Assembly: GCF_003814875.1 (NCBI RefSeq)
Contig: NZ_RKQF01000001.1
Coordinates: 11,346,001 to 11,410,000, forward strand
DNA from: Streptomyces sp. Ag109_O5-1
GTDB lineage: Bacteria; Actinomycetota; Actinomycetes; Streptomycetales; Streptomycetaceae
DNA length: 64,000 nt
Direction: 5' to 3'
Every line of letters begins with the position of its first letter. The stretch's first letter is position 1. Of the stretch, positions 34,795 to 43,600 are shown piece after piece. Position numbers and translations under genes: made by a program. Under the pieces are notes generated by a model. The model did no database searches, was not told where the DNA came from, and worked only from the letters and a program-made list of their open reading frames with translations.

Positions 34795-36083
34795 GCGTAC
34801 TCCTTGTCATGGGTTCGGTATGCACGGTCGTAGTCGCGCAGGACGTCACGGACGTGATCGACGACGAGGTCCCGCGGTGCCGCGGACAGGTCCCCGGTCC
34901 TGACGCGCTGGTTCTGGTTGGGCAGGTGGGCGCTGAGCAGCGGAAGCGGAATGTCGAGGCCCGAGAGGTTGGTGAACAGCCGGTCCTGCGCGGCGGCGAT
35001 CTCGGGGTCGGGCCAGTAGTAGCGCATGCGGTCGCTGTAGCTGTAGCGCCTGGCCAGCCGCTGATCGTCGGCGTTGCCGCCGTAGTAGCCCTCCCACCAG
35101 GAGGGCTTGTCGCGCATACGCCGGTCGATCACCTCGCTCAGCCGGGACCGGGACCGGGCCGGGACGAGCTCGTCCTTGATGTCGGCCAGCGCGAACAGGG
35201 CCTCGCGCAGCGCGAACATCAGTCCGGGTCCTACCTTGAGCACCGCCCAGTGGTGCTCCACCAGGCCGGCCAGTCCTTCCACCGTCTGGTAGTCGGTCGA
35301 GTGGGCTTCGAAGACCATGGCGGGTTCGTCGGCGAGGACCGTGCGCAGCTCGGCCGTCCGCTCACGCCGGTAGTCGAACACCTGGAGGTGATCGAACTCC
35401 ACCCCGGACTGTACGACCAGGGCCATGACGCGAGGCCACGTCCCGGCCACGCCGTGCCGCTCGAACGCGCGCCGGTTGTGCTCCAGCGTCAGTCGTGCAG
35501 CCTGCGGACTGGTGGCAGACATGCCTTCCAGCGTCTCGTGGGCCCTTCCCGGCACCGGAACCTCGGTTCCGATGACATAACGGAGGGTGCCGGCGGAGTC
35601 GCCCGCGGCGGACTCGGCCATGCGCACCAGGCGTGCGGTGCGCTCGGCGACCAGGCCGTCGGTCAGCGGAGCGACGTCGTCGGCACAGGAGAAGCTGCAG
35701 TCCAGGTGGATCTTCGTGAAGCCCGCCCGGACGTATGCCGCGACGAGCCTGTCCGCCTCGCCCATCGCTTCTGCCGAGGGCAGCGAACGCCATCGGTTGG
35801 GTCCCAGGTGGTCTCCGCCCAGAACGACCCGGTCCAGCGGCAGCCCGTGCTCGGTGGCGATGCCGTGCACGAGTTCGCGGAAGTCTTCGGGCCGCATGCC
35901 GGTGTAGCCGCCGTACTGGTCCACCTGGTTGGAGGTCGCCTCGGCGAGGACGGTGCCTCCCGATTCGAGGGCCTGGCGGACCGCTGCCTCGATGACCAGC
36001 GGATGGGCCGAGCAGACGGAGGTGATGCCGTGCGGTTCGCCTGCCTTCTGGCGGCGGACCACTTCATCCAAGGGGTTCCCCAT
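34791..36083 (-). CDS. AgaZ/KbaZ/GatZ-type tagatose-bisphosphate aldolase non-catalytic subunit, 430 aa
   Basis: ATG at 36083 has TGGAG 6 bases upstream; the farther ATG at 36101 does not. Family marks are GITSVCSAHPLVIEAA near the N-terminus, EATSNQVDQYGGYTGMRP, GGDHLGPN and CSFSCADD, followed by IGTEVPVPG and a KPSWWEGYY segment near the end. These proteins stabilise or assist the catalytic class II aldolase AgaY/GatY. First gene of a five-gene minus-strand operon, divergent from a GntR regulator across 149 bp that contain a repeat array. Confidence 0.9.
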   Translation of the reverse strand: MGNPLDEVVRRQKAGEPHGITSVCSAHPLVIEAAVRQALESGGTVLAEATSNQVDQYGGYTGMRPEDFRELVHGIATEHGLPLDRVVLGGDHLGPNRWRSLPSAEAMGEADRLVAAYVRAGFTKIHLDCSFSCADDVAPLTDGLVAERTARLVRMAESAAGDSAGTLRYVIGTEVPVPGRAHETLEGMSATSPQAARLTLEHNRRAFERHGVAGTWPRVMALVVQSGVEFDHLQVFDYRRERTAELRTVLADEPAMVFEAHSTDYQTVEGLAGLVEHHWAVLKVGPGLMFALREALFALADIKDELVPARSRSRLSEVIDRRMRDKPSWWEGYYGGNADDQRLARRYSYSDRMRYYWPDPEIAAAQDRLFTNLSGLDIPLPLLSAHLPNQNQRVRTGDLSAAPRDLVVDHVRDVLRDYDRAYRTHDKEYA

Positions 36084-36156
36084 GATCGCTCCAGGGTTCA
36101 CCGAAGGGCGTCAGCCGCATCTGTCGGCGCGCCTTCGGAAACGTGACTGGAACGGT

Positions 36157-36232
36157 ACTGGTCTCGTTGATGGCCGTCAATGGTCTGTTATTGGTATGGA
36201 ACTGGTCTGCCAGAAACTGGTATACATCTGGT
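36157..36232. promoter_or_regulatory. Helically phased TGGT repeat array, likely GntR operator
   Basis: Hexamers of the type A(C/T/A)TGGT start at 36157 (ACTGGT), 36179 (AATGGT), 36190 (ATTGGT), 36201 (ACTGGT), 36216 (ACTGGT) and 36227 (TCTGGT). The steps are 22, 11, 11, 15 and 11 bases, so most lie on one face of the helix. The array lies between the divergent aga-type operon and the GntR gene and overlaps the start of the latter. ACTGGTCT half-sites resemble those bound by DasR-type HutC regulators. Confidence 0.55.
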
Positions 36233-37027
36233 ATGTCTTCTTCGGACCGTGGTCTCCCTCAAGGGCTGTTGAGCGGAGACGCCCTGCCGCTGTACTCCCA
36301 GGTCGCCGGACGCCTCCTGGACGACATCGCCGAGAAAGGTGCCCGCCCGGGAGACCGACTGCCCTCAGAGCGGGCACTGGCCACCCGGTACGGCGTCTCG
36401 CGCGTCACCCTTCGCTCCGCCCTGAACGAACTCGCGGAGCGCCAAGTCATCGAGTCCGCGCCGGCCCGCGGCTGGTTCCTCGCCGAGGGCTACGAACGCG
36501 TCGCCCCCGCATCGCCTCCGCCGTCAGCGGGTCGGGCGGCAGCCCAGTCGGTCCAGGGCTTCGCCGACTACGCCGAACAGCAGGGACTGCGGCTCCGCGA
36601 CTCGGTCCTGGAGGCCAGGGTCCGTCCCGCCACGGTTCAGGAGTCCGAACAGCTGAGGGTCGGCCCGGGAGCCGCGCTCTTCGAGATGCGCCGACTGCGC
36701 TACCTGGACGACATCGTCGTGGTACTGGAGCACAACCGGCTGCCGCTCGCGCTGTGCCCGGTGCTCGCAGAGACGGACTTCACCACGCACACGCTCTTCG
36801 CCACACTCCGCCGTGCCGACCCGCCCCAACTGCCCAAGGTCGCCGACTACTCCGTGGAGGCGCGCCACCCGACGGCGGAGGAACGGCGACTGCTCGAAAT
36901 CACCGACGCGACTCCGGTGCTCGTCGCCACCCAACTCGCCTTCAACCAGAACGGACAGCCCCTCGAACTCACCGCAGCCGTCTACCGCGGCGACCGGTAC
37001 CACTTCCGGGCCTCCATCACGGGGTGA
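36233..37027 (+). CDS. GntR/HutC-family regulator, 264 aa
   Basis: Residues about 15-85 are the GntR winged helix (LYSQVAGRLLDDIAEKGARPGDRLPSERALATRYGVSRVTLRSALNELAERQVIE), and residues about 105-260 are a UTRA ligand-binding domain, which in DasR/NagR/AgaR-like proteins senses amino-sugar phosphates. ATG at 36233 has no ribosome binding site; the upstream TATACATCTGGT sits where a -10 and start region would be, so the message may be leaderless. An upstream in-frame start at 36143 would read through the repeat array. It probably represses itself and the divergent operon. Confidence 0.87.
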   Translation: MSSSDRGLPQGLLSGDALPLYSQVAGRLLDDIAEKGARPGDRLPSERALATRYGVSRVTLRSALNELAERQVIESAPARGWFLAEGYERVAPASPPPSAGRAAAQSVQGFADYAEQQGLRLRDSVLEARVRPATVQESEQLRVGPGAALFEMRRLRYLDDIVVVLEHNRLPLALCPVLAETDFTTHTLFATLRRADPPQLPKVADYSVEARHPTAEERRLLEITDATPVLVATQLAFNQNGQPLELTAAVYRGDRYHFRASITG

Positions 37028-37124
37028 GTTCCTCGCGTGGTGTGACGACGTGCGGATCGAGCCACCGGTGCCGCCCTGGCCCGAGCGGTCGTCAGGGCCG
37101 CAACCGATACCGGTACCGGACGGG

Positions 37125-38015
37125 TCAGGGGCGCAGCAGGGTACCGGCGGCCTCCTCCAGGAGCGCTACGGCGAGGAGTTCGCCGTCCACAGGTCCGAAG
37201 CGCTCCAGGGCCTGCCGGTGGATGCGCAATACCGTGTCGGCCATCTCGTGGGGGGTGCCGAGGTCTTGGGCCTCCTCGGTGATGACCTTGAGTTGGTCGT
37301 GAATGCGGTCGAGTCCGTAGGAGCGAAGGTAGTCCCCGGCGAACAGAGCCGGCAGGTCCCGGCGGATGAAGTCGCTGCCTGCCGCGCTGCCGGCCAGCGT
37401 GCCGTGCAGGGCAGTGAGGTCGATGCCCGCTCGGCGCCCGAGCAGCAAGGCCTCGGCGGTTGCCGTGGCCTGCCCGAACCAGAGGAGGTTGATGAGGAGT
37501 TTCGTGGTGTAGCCGGTTACCGGCCCGCCCATGTGGCGGATGCGATCCGACGTCGTCACTGCCTCCAACAGCGGCCTGCACCGGTCGAGGACGTCAGCGG
37601 AACCACCCACGAACAGCCACAGACGCCCCTGTTCGGCGTCGTCCGGACTGCCGCCCATGGGCGCTTCGAGCACATCGACGCCGTGTGCACCGGCTCGTTG
37701 CCGCAACTCCCGTGCGGCCGCAGGGGCGTTGCTCGTCATGTCGATCCACACCGCCCCGGTGGCCAGGGCGGCGAACACGGCATCCGGCAGAGCAGCCGCG
37801 GCCTCATCGGGCCCAGGAACCACGGTGACCAGGACATCCGCCCCGGCAACGGCGGCCGCCACGGAGGGCGCCCAGTCCGCGCCCAACGAGCGCACCGCTG
37901 CCTCCCGTTCGGGACGCAGATCGAAAGCGGTCACCGTATGCCCCGCCGAAACCAAGCGTCCACACAGAGGTGTCCCCATTCGTCCGGCACCGATGAGGGC
38001 TACGCGTGAGGGCAA
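37125..38015 (-). CDS. NAD(P)-dependent beta-hydroxyacid dehydrogenase (3-hydroxyisobutyrate dehydrogenase family), 296 aa
   Basis: The Rossmann motif is VALIGAGRMGTPLCGRL (residues 5-21), the substrate-binding block is DVLEAPMGGSPDDAEQG (about 113-129), and the catalytic lysine lies in GPVTGYTTKLLINLLWFG (about 171). This matches 6-phosphogluconate-dehydrogenase-like beta-hydroxyacid dehydrogenases, such as tartronate semialdehyde reductase. The start is uncertain: TTG at 38015 lacks a clear ribosome binding site. It converges on the GntR gene. No partner genes indicate the substrate. Confidence 0.82.
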   Translation of the reverse strand: MPSRVALIGAGRMGTPLCGRLVSAGHTVTAFDLRPEREAAVRSLGADWAPSVAAAVAGADVLVTVVPGPDEAAAALPDAVFAALATGAVWIDMTSNAPAAARELRQRAGAHGVDVLEAPMGGSPDDAEQGRLWLFVGGSADVLDRCRPLLEAVTTSDRIRHMGGPVTGYTTKLLINLLWFGQATATAEALLLGRRAGIDLTALHGTLAGSAAGSDFIRRDLPALFAGDYLRSYGLDRIHDQLKVITEEAQDLGTPHEMADTVLRIHRQALERFGPVDGELLAVALLEEAAGTLLRP

Positions 38016-38249
38016 AGCAGCACCGCCGTGTCAGTCGTTGCGTCTGTCGTCCGTCTCCGGCGCACCCGAAAGACCGTCGCCGTCCGCTCACTTGGACACA
38101 TTAGGGATCATCCAGGGAGCACCGCGGTCATCCTACGAGCCCGTTGTGCGATCACGATCCGTCCTCCATGAGTCGTCGCCGACGGATGAGGCCACAGCTG
38201 TGCGTTGCGGTGGGGCGTGTGCTTTATCGCGCTCGTGCGGACACGGGCA

Positions 38250-38688
38250 CCATGGCGACCGACCTGGGCCGTGACAGGTGGGCGACGAAGAAGAGCACTG
38301 CGCCACAGCCGGCGACCACGATTCAACCCGGGTCGACGCGTGTGCGAGTCCCGTGGGACCGATGCCCGAGACCAGGCCTCCGGCGAGAGCGATACCGAGG
38401 GCAGCGCCCAGCTGCCGGGCGGTGGAGGTGATCGCCCCGGCGACGCCGGCCGGGGCCGGCGGCAGCCCGTTGGCCGCGGTGTTGGTGATCGGGGCGTTGG
38501 CGAAGCCGAACCCGGTACCGATGAGCGCGTACGCGGCCAGCAGCAGGAGCACGCTCGTGTGTGAGGTGAGCCCGACCGTGCAGAGCCCGCCTGCCGTGAT
38601 GAAGCCGCCGGCGAGGAGCAGCGGCAGCCGCGGTCCCGTGCGGGCGACCAGGCGGCCGGACCAGGGGGCGAAGACGGTCGCTCCGCCG
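38250..38688 (-). pseudogene. MFS transporter C-terminal half (fragment)
   Basis: The minus strand reads FAPWSGRLVARTGPRLPLLLAGGFITAGGL, VLLLLAAYALIGTGFGFANAPITNTAANGLPPAPAGVAGAITSTARQLGAALGIALAGGLV. This is the later half of a DHA2/EmrB-type drug exporter. A frameshift is needed near the 3' end, and the 5' end stops at about 38688, exactly where a transposon fragment begins. The N-terminal helices are absent. Confidence 0.65.
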
Positions 38689-38722
38689 GCGCCGGACGGG
38701 AAGTGATCGCCGTGGACCCCCG
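38689..38722 (+). mobile_element. 34-bp relic of a tnpB gene
   Basis: These 34 bases are identical to 60576-60609, the part of the tnpB gene that encodes SAGREVIAVDPR. No similarity of note extends to either side. It marks the point where the MFS pseudogene breaks, so a related IS605-type element was probably once here. Confidence 0.55.
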
Positions 38723-38879
38723 AACGCCGTCCACGCGACCGCAGGCGCGGGACGTGCGGCACTCCACGCCACCGTGGACATCGCGCTACGCGCCGTCCCG
38801 GGCAACGGCGCTGGAGCCCCCGGACCCGTGTGACGCCGCCTCCGCCGTCACACGTGTCGTGACGAGGCCTCTTGCGCCA

Positions 38880-39190
38880 GGTGCCCACGTCCCTCGCCGG
38901 AAGGGCCGTTAGCGTGGTCAGCTCCCGAGTCGTCGGGGAGGCCGCCGACCGCGGCCACCGTACGACAGCGGTCTTCCGCCGCAACCGGTACGTACCGTGC
39001 CCGCCTACTGCGCCGTCGCCGCGGCCAGCGCTGCCCAACTGGAAGCATGCCGGACCCACCCCGCCGACTGGACCTACCTCAGCCCGCCGGCCCTCCTCGA
39101 ACCCGGTATCCGCACCGTGCCACTGATGAAGATCGTCGAGGTCGTTTCGGGCGCGCTGACCCGCCCCGAGATTCCCCCCCGCACCTGACC
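38880..39190 (+). pseudogene. NAD(P)H-binding (NmrA/YwnB-like) protein fragments
   Basis: Two separated pieces are seen: SSRVVGEAADRGHRTTAVFRR, matching the first Rossmann unit, and AYCAVAAASAAQLEACRTHPADWTYLSPPALLEPGIRT, a conserved stretch of the later half in these atypical SDRs. The middle is deleted, the GxxGxxG motif is spoiled and the frame ends at 39188. A relic. Confidence 0.55.
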
Positions 39191-39198
39191 TCGTCGAG

Positions 39199-39390
39199 TT
39201 GGTCCGGGGTACCGGAAACGCCGCAGTGGTCGTGTCACACGCCGCCGGCTTCCTGGTCAAAGACGTCGGCTGCGGCCTGATTCCCGAGGCGTTCGCCCTG
39301 CTGGAGGAGTCCGTCTGCGACGCGACGGGCATTGACCGCATCACCAGCGATGTCCTCGGACCGCGCATGGACGCTTCCGAGGTCCCTTAG
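39199..39390 (+). pseudogene. 3-hydroxyacyl-CoA-dehydrogenase-like fragment
   Basis: The frame NAAVVVSHAAGFLVKDVGCGLIPEAFALLEESVCDATGIDRITSDVLG resembles the linker and start of the C-terminal domain of 3-hydroxyacyl-CoA dehydrogenases (GFxxNRxxxxxxxEAxxLxEEGV...DID). Only about 60 residues remain and both ends are truncated. The stop overlaps the end of the regulator gene on the other strand. Confidence 0.4.
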
Positions 39391-40355
39391 ATCCAGCCTC
39401 TCTTGGCCGCCTCGACTCCCACCTGGAAGCGGGTTTCGAGGCCGAGGCCGGACGCGATCGCCCCGATCCGGCGGGTCACCGTGCGCGCGCTCGTCCCCAA
39501 CTGCCGTGCGATCGCGTGGTCCTTGTAACCCGCCTGCATCATCTTCAGCAGCAGGAGGTCCTGTGGGCTCGGCCCGTCGGGCGTCGCCGGAGCGGTCACG
39601 ACGAGGGATTGCGCACGTTGCCAGTAGGAGTCGAACAATTCGAGGAGCGCATCGAGCAGGCCCGACTGGTGGACGACGGCGATCCTGTCGTAGCGGCCCG
39701 GGACCAGCGCGACCAGCGCGACGCGCCGGTCCATGATGCGTAGCCGGAAGGGCAGGGTCGGCAGGATGCGGGCCTGCTCGCCGATCCGGGCGAGGTGGGT
39801 GATCAGTTCGAACCGGCCCGGCTGTGCCAGCGCCTCCTGGGTGTAGACCGACCGTATGTCGACGCCGCGGCCCAGCAGGTCCATCGTCAGGGCCTCTTCC
39901 AACTCGGTGCTGTAGGGGCCGAGATAGGGAGGTCGGTCGAGCACCCAGAAATGGGTGCGGACCGACTGCATCAGTTCGGCGACGCGCAGCGTGATCTCCG
40001 CCTCGCCGGTGATCACCTCCACCAGTCCGGTCGGATCCTCCTGCAGTCGATGGGCGCGGTAGTCGTCCGCCAGATCGTCGACGGTGCCCCACACGGCGGT
40101 GAACGCCGCCTCGGTCTCGGCCCGGCGTCTGGCGAGCAGTGCCCTGAGAGCGGTGTGCGGGCTGACCGGCCGGTACTGGCCGGGTCCTTCCTTTCGCAGC
40201 ATGCCCAGTTCCACCAACCGGGAGACGGTGCGTCTGATCCGGCTGGGCGTGGTGCCCAGGGTCTCGGCGATCTCGGCCACCGTCCGGTCCGACGTGGTGA
40301 GGTAGGTGCGGTAGACCTGTTCGTCGAACTCGCTGATCCCCAGGGTGCTCAGCAC
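39387..40355 (-). CDS. TrmB-like N-terminus plus LuxR-type HTH regulator, 322 aa
   Basis: GTG at 40355 follows GGGAGGG by 6 bases. Residues about 5-75 are a TrmB-type winged helix (EFDEQVYRTYLTTSDRTVAEIAETLGTTPSRIRRTVSRLVELGML), the centre resembles the phospholipase-D-like sensor part of TrmB proteins, and residues about 260-322 hold a LuxR-type helix-turn-helix (SPQDLLLLKMMQAGYKDHAIARQLGTSARTVTRRIGAIASGLGLETR). Such Streptomyces regulators often lie beside S8 peptidase genes, as here, divergent with 245 bp between. It may control the protease. The fragment at 30832 is a paralogue. Confidence 0.85.
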   Translation of the reverse strand: MLSTLGISEFDEQVYRTYLTTSDRTVAEIAETLGTTPSRIRRTVSRLVELGMLRKEGPGQYRPVSPHTALRALLARRRAETEAAFTAVWGTVDDLADDYRAHRLQEDPTGLVEVITGEAEITLRVAELMQSVRTHFWVLDRPPYLGPYSTELEEALTMDLLGRGVDIRSVYTQEALAQPGRFELITHLARIGEQARILPTLPFRLRIMDRRVALVALVPGRYDRIAVVHQSGLLDALLELFDSYWQRAQSLVVTAPATPDGPSPQDLLLLKMMQAGYKDHAIARQLGTSARTVTRRIGAIASGLGLETRFQVGVEAAKRGWI

Positions 40356-40600
40356 CGGTTGCCCTCCCAGCGATCGCCGTCCGTCGAGCTGTCGGGACGG
40401 CCGTGGCGCGAATCGCCAACTGGCGATGTACGACACGAGTTTGATCTAGACATTCGCCGTTCACAAGCTTTCACTCTGAACGTTCACGCCACCTGTGGAC
40501 GGGTTCCGAGCACCCTCGGTGCCTACGACCGGTCAGGCGGCGCCACTTGGAAGGCAGAGGACGAACGTGCTCTGCCCGACCGCGAGCCGGGAGAGACCCT

Positions 40601-43600
40601 GTGAAAGCGCACCACCGCAGACGCTGGAGTGTGCCGGTTGCCGCCGGCGCCCTGGCGTTGGCGCTGTCCGGCCCCTACGACGCGACGGCCTTCGCGTCCT
40701 CGGCGGCCCGTCCCGCCGCCGACCACCTGCCTACCGCGTCCCTGTCCACCGCTTCTACGTCCGACCGGGTGCCCGCGGGCGACCACTCCGTGACGCTGAT
40801 CACCGGAGACGTGGTCACCACCCGGCGGAGCCCGAGCACCGGCAACGGGACCGGAGGCGTCGTCAGCGTCCGCGGCGCCGCCGGGCGCCCCGTGCAGACC
40901 CACATCCTGACGTCGGGCGACGACCTCTACGTGTTCCCCGAGTCGGTGCTGCCGTTCGTCGCCAAGGGCATCCTGGACCGGCAGCTGTTCAACATCACGG
41001 CCATGATCGCCGACAGGTACGACGACGCGCACCGCGACCGGCTGCCGCTCATCGTCTCCTACACGCACGCCGCCGACGCCCGCGGCAAGGCCGCCGCCCT
41101 GCCCGACGGGGCGACCCGGGTCCGTACCCTCGCCGGCATCGACGGCGCCGCCCTCACCGCGGACCGCGCGCACGCCGCGGACTTCTGGAAGTCCGTGACC
41201 GCGACGCCGTCGGCCGACGGATTCCGCAAGCAGTCCGCCGTACCGGCCTTCGCCGACGGGATCGCGCACATCTGGCTGGACGGCCTCGTCCACGCCGACC
41301 TCGCCGACAGCACGGCGCAGATCGGCGCCCCCCAGGTCTGGGCGAACGGCAACACCGGACAGGGCGTGGACGTGGCCGTCCTGGACACCGGCGTGGACGC
41401 GGGACACCTCGACCTCGCGGACCGCGTGGCGGACCGTCAGAGCTTCGTACCGGACGAGAACACGGACGACCACTTCGGTCACGGCACGCACGTCGCGTCC
41501 ATCATCGCCGGTACCGGCGCGGCCTCCGACGGCAAGGAGAAGGGTGTCGCCCCCGGCGCCCGCCTCGACATCGGCAAGGTGCTGGACGACACCGGATCCG
41601 GTCAGACCTCCTGGGTCCTGGCCGGCATGGAATGGGCCGCCGTCGACCAGCACGCCAAGATCATCAACATGAGCCTCGGCGACGGTCAGCCGTCCGACGG
41701 GACCGACCCCCTCAGCCAGGCCGTCGACACGCTCAGTGCCGAGACCGGCGCGCTGTTCGTCGTCGCCGCAGGAAACTCCGGGGCGCCCGACACCATCGGC
41801 GCACCGGGCGCGGCGAGCGACGCGCTGACTGTGGGGGCCGTCGACTCCGGCGACTCCGTGGCCGAGTTCTCCAGCCAGGGCCCCCGCGTGGACGGCGCGC
41901 TGAAGCCGGAGATCACCGCCCCCGGCGTCGACATCCTCGCGGCCAACTCCCAGTTCGACGGCAACGGCGAGGGCGCCTACCAGACCATGAGCGGCACCTC
42001 CATGGCCACGCCCCACGTGGCGGGCGCCGCCGCGCTGATGGCCGCCGCCCACCCGGAACTCACCGGAAGCCAGCTGAAGGACCTGCTGGGCAGCAGCTCC
42101 CGGCAGACCCCGCAGTACGACGCCTTCCAGGCGGGCAGCGGCCGTCTCGACGTCGCCGCGGCCTCGCACGCCGGAGTCTTCGCCACCGCGACCGCGTACG
42201 CCGCGCAGGTTCCGCAGAATCCCGCCGGCGGCGTGCAGCGCCCGGTGACGTACACCAACACCACAGACAAGCCCGTCACCCTCGCGCTGAGCGTCGAGGC
42301 GGCACACGCCCCCAGCGGGGTGTTCCGGCTCTCCGCCTCCCAGGTGACCGTGCCGGCCCACGGCACCGCCGGTGTCACCGTGACCATCGACGGCTCGGGC
42401 GTCACCACGGGCGGCCGGTACACCGGCCAGGTCGTCGCGAAGGCCGCGGCCGGCGAGGTCGCGGCGCACACCGCCGTCTCCCTCGGGGACGTCGAGCACA
42501 AGCTGACCATGCGGTTCAAGGACGCCCAGGGGCGGCCGATGTCAGGCGTCGTCGAACTGCTCAGGTCCGGTGACGACGCCCCGGCGTTCGTCGAGATCGA
42601 CGACTCCGGCACGGGCCAGATGTACCTGCCGAACGACGTGTACTCGGTGCTGTCCTTCAAGACGGTGCAGGGCGTCCACGGACCCCACTCCTGGGGCATG
42701 GCGCTGCTCGGCGACCCCGACGTCCGCATGGACCGCGACACCACCGTCACACTCGACGCGTCCAAGATCGACCGTGTTGACATGACGACCCCTCAGCGGA
42801 CCGAGACGACCTACCAGCGGCTGGACTACACCCGCCTGATGAGCGGCCAGGTCTGGCGCGACTACATGGAGACCCAGACCAACTACGACAGCCTCTGGGC
42901 CCAGCCGACCACCCACAAGGTCACCCACGGCGACTTCTACCTGGCGGCCCGCTGGCGCAAGGAACAGCCCGCGCTGTCCGTCTCCACCAGGACGACCGAC
43001 TTCACCGACGTGCTGCGCCAGGACGGCGTCACCCCCCTGCTCAAGGGCACCGTCAAGCTCCCGCTGGTCTTCGCCGGGGAGGGCGCGACCACCGACTACG
43101 CCCACCTCGACGTGCGCGGCAAGGCCGTGGTGGTACGCCGTAACGACGACGTGTCCGACATGGGCCAGGCGGCCGCCGCGGTGGCCGCGGGCGCGAAGCT
43201 CATGCTGGTCGTGAACAACGTGGACGGCCGCGGCTTCCGCTCCTACAACGCACCGTTCAGCTCGACGCCCGTCCGGCTCGACGTGGGCCTGCTCAGCACC
43301 GACGAGGGCGAGAGGCTCGTACGGCAGGCCCAGACCCGGGGCGCCACGGTCACGGTCGGATCCGCGCCCGTGAGCCCGTACGTCTACGACCTCGACCGGA
43401 CCTGGCACAACGAGATCCCCGCCCACCTGGTGGTGCAGGGCAGCGCCAAGAACCTCGCCAGGATCGACGAGACCTTCGACAGCCCCGCCCCGGGCAGCAC
43501 CGGCGGCGAGTTCCGGTTCGACTGGCCCGTCTACAACGACTGGGCGATCGGCTCGATGATGCCGGAACCGGTCCGGGGCAAGCGCACCGACTGGGTCTCC

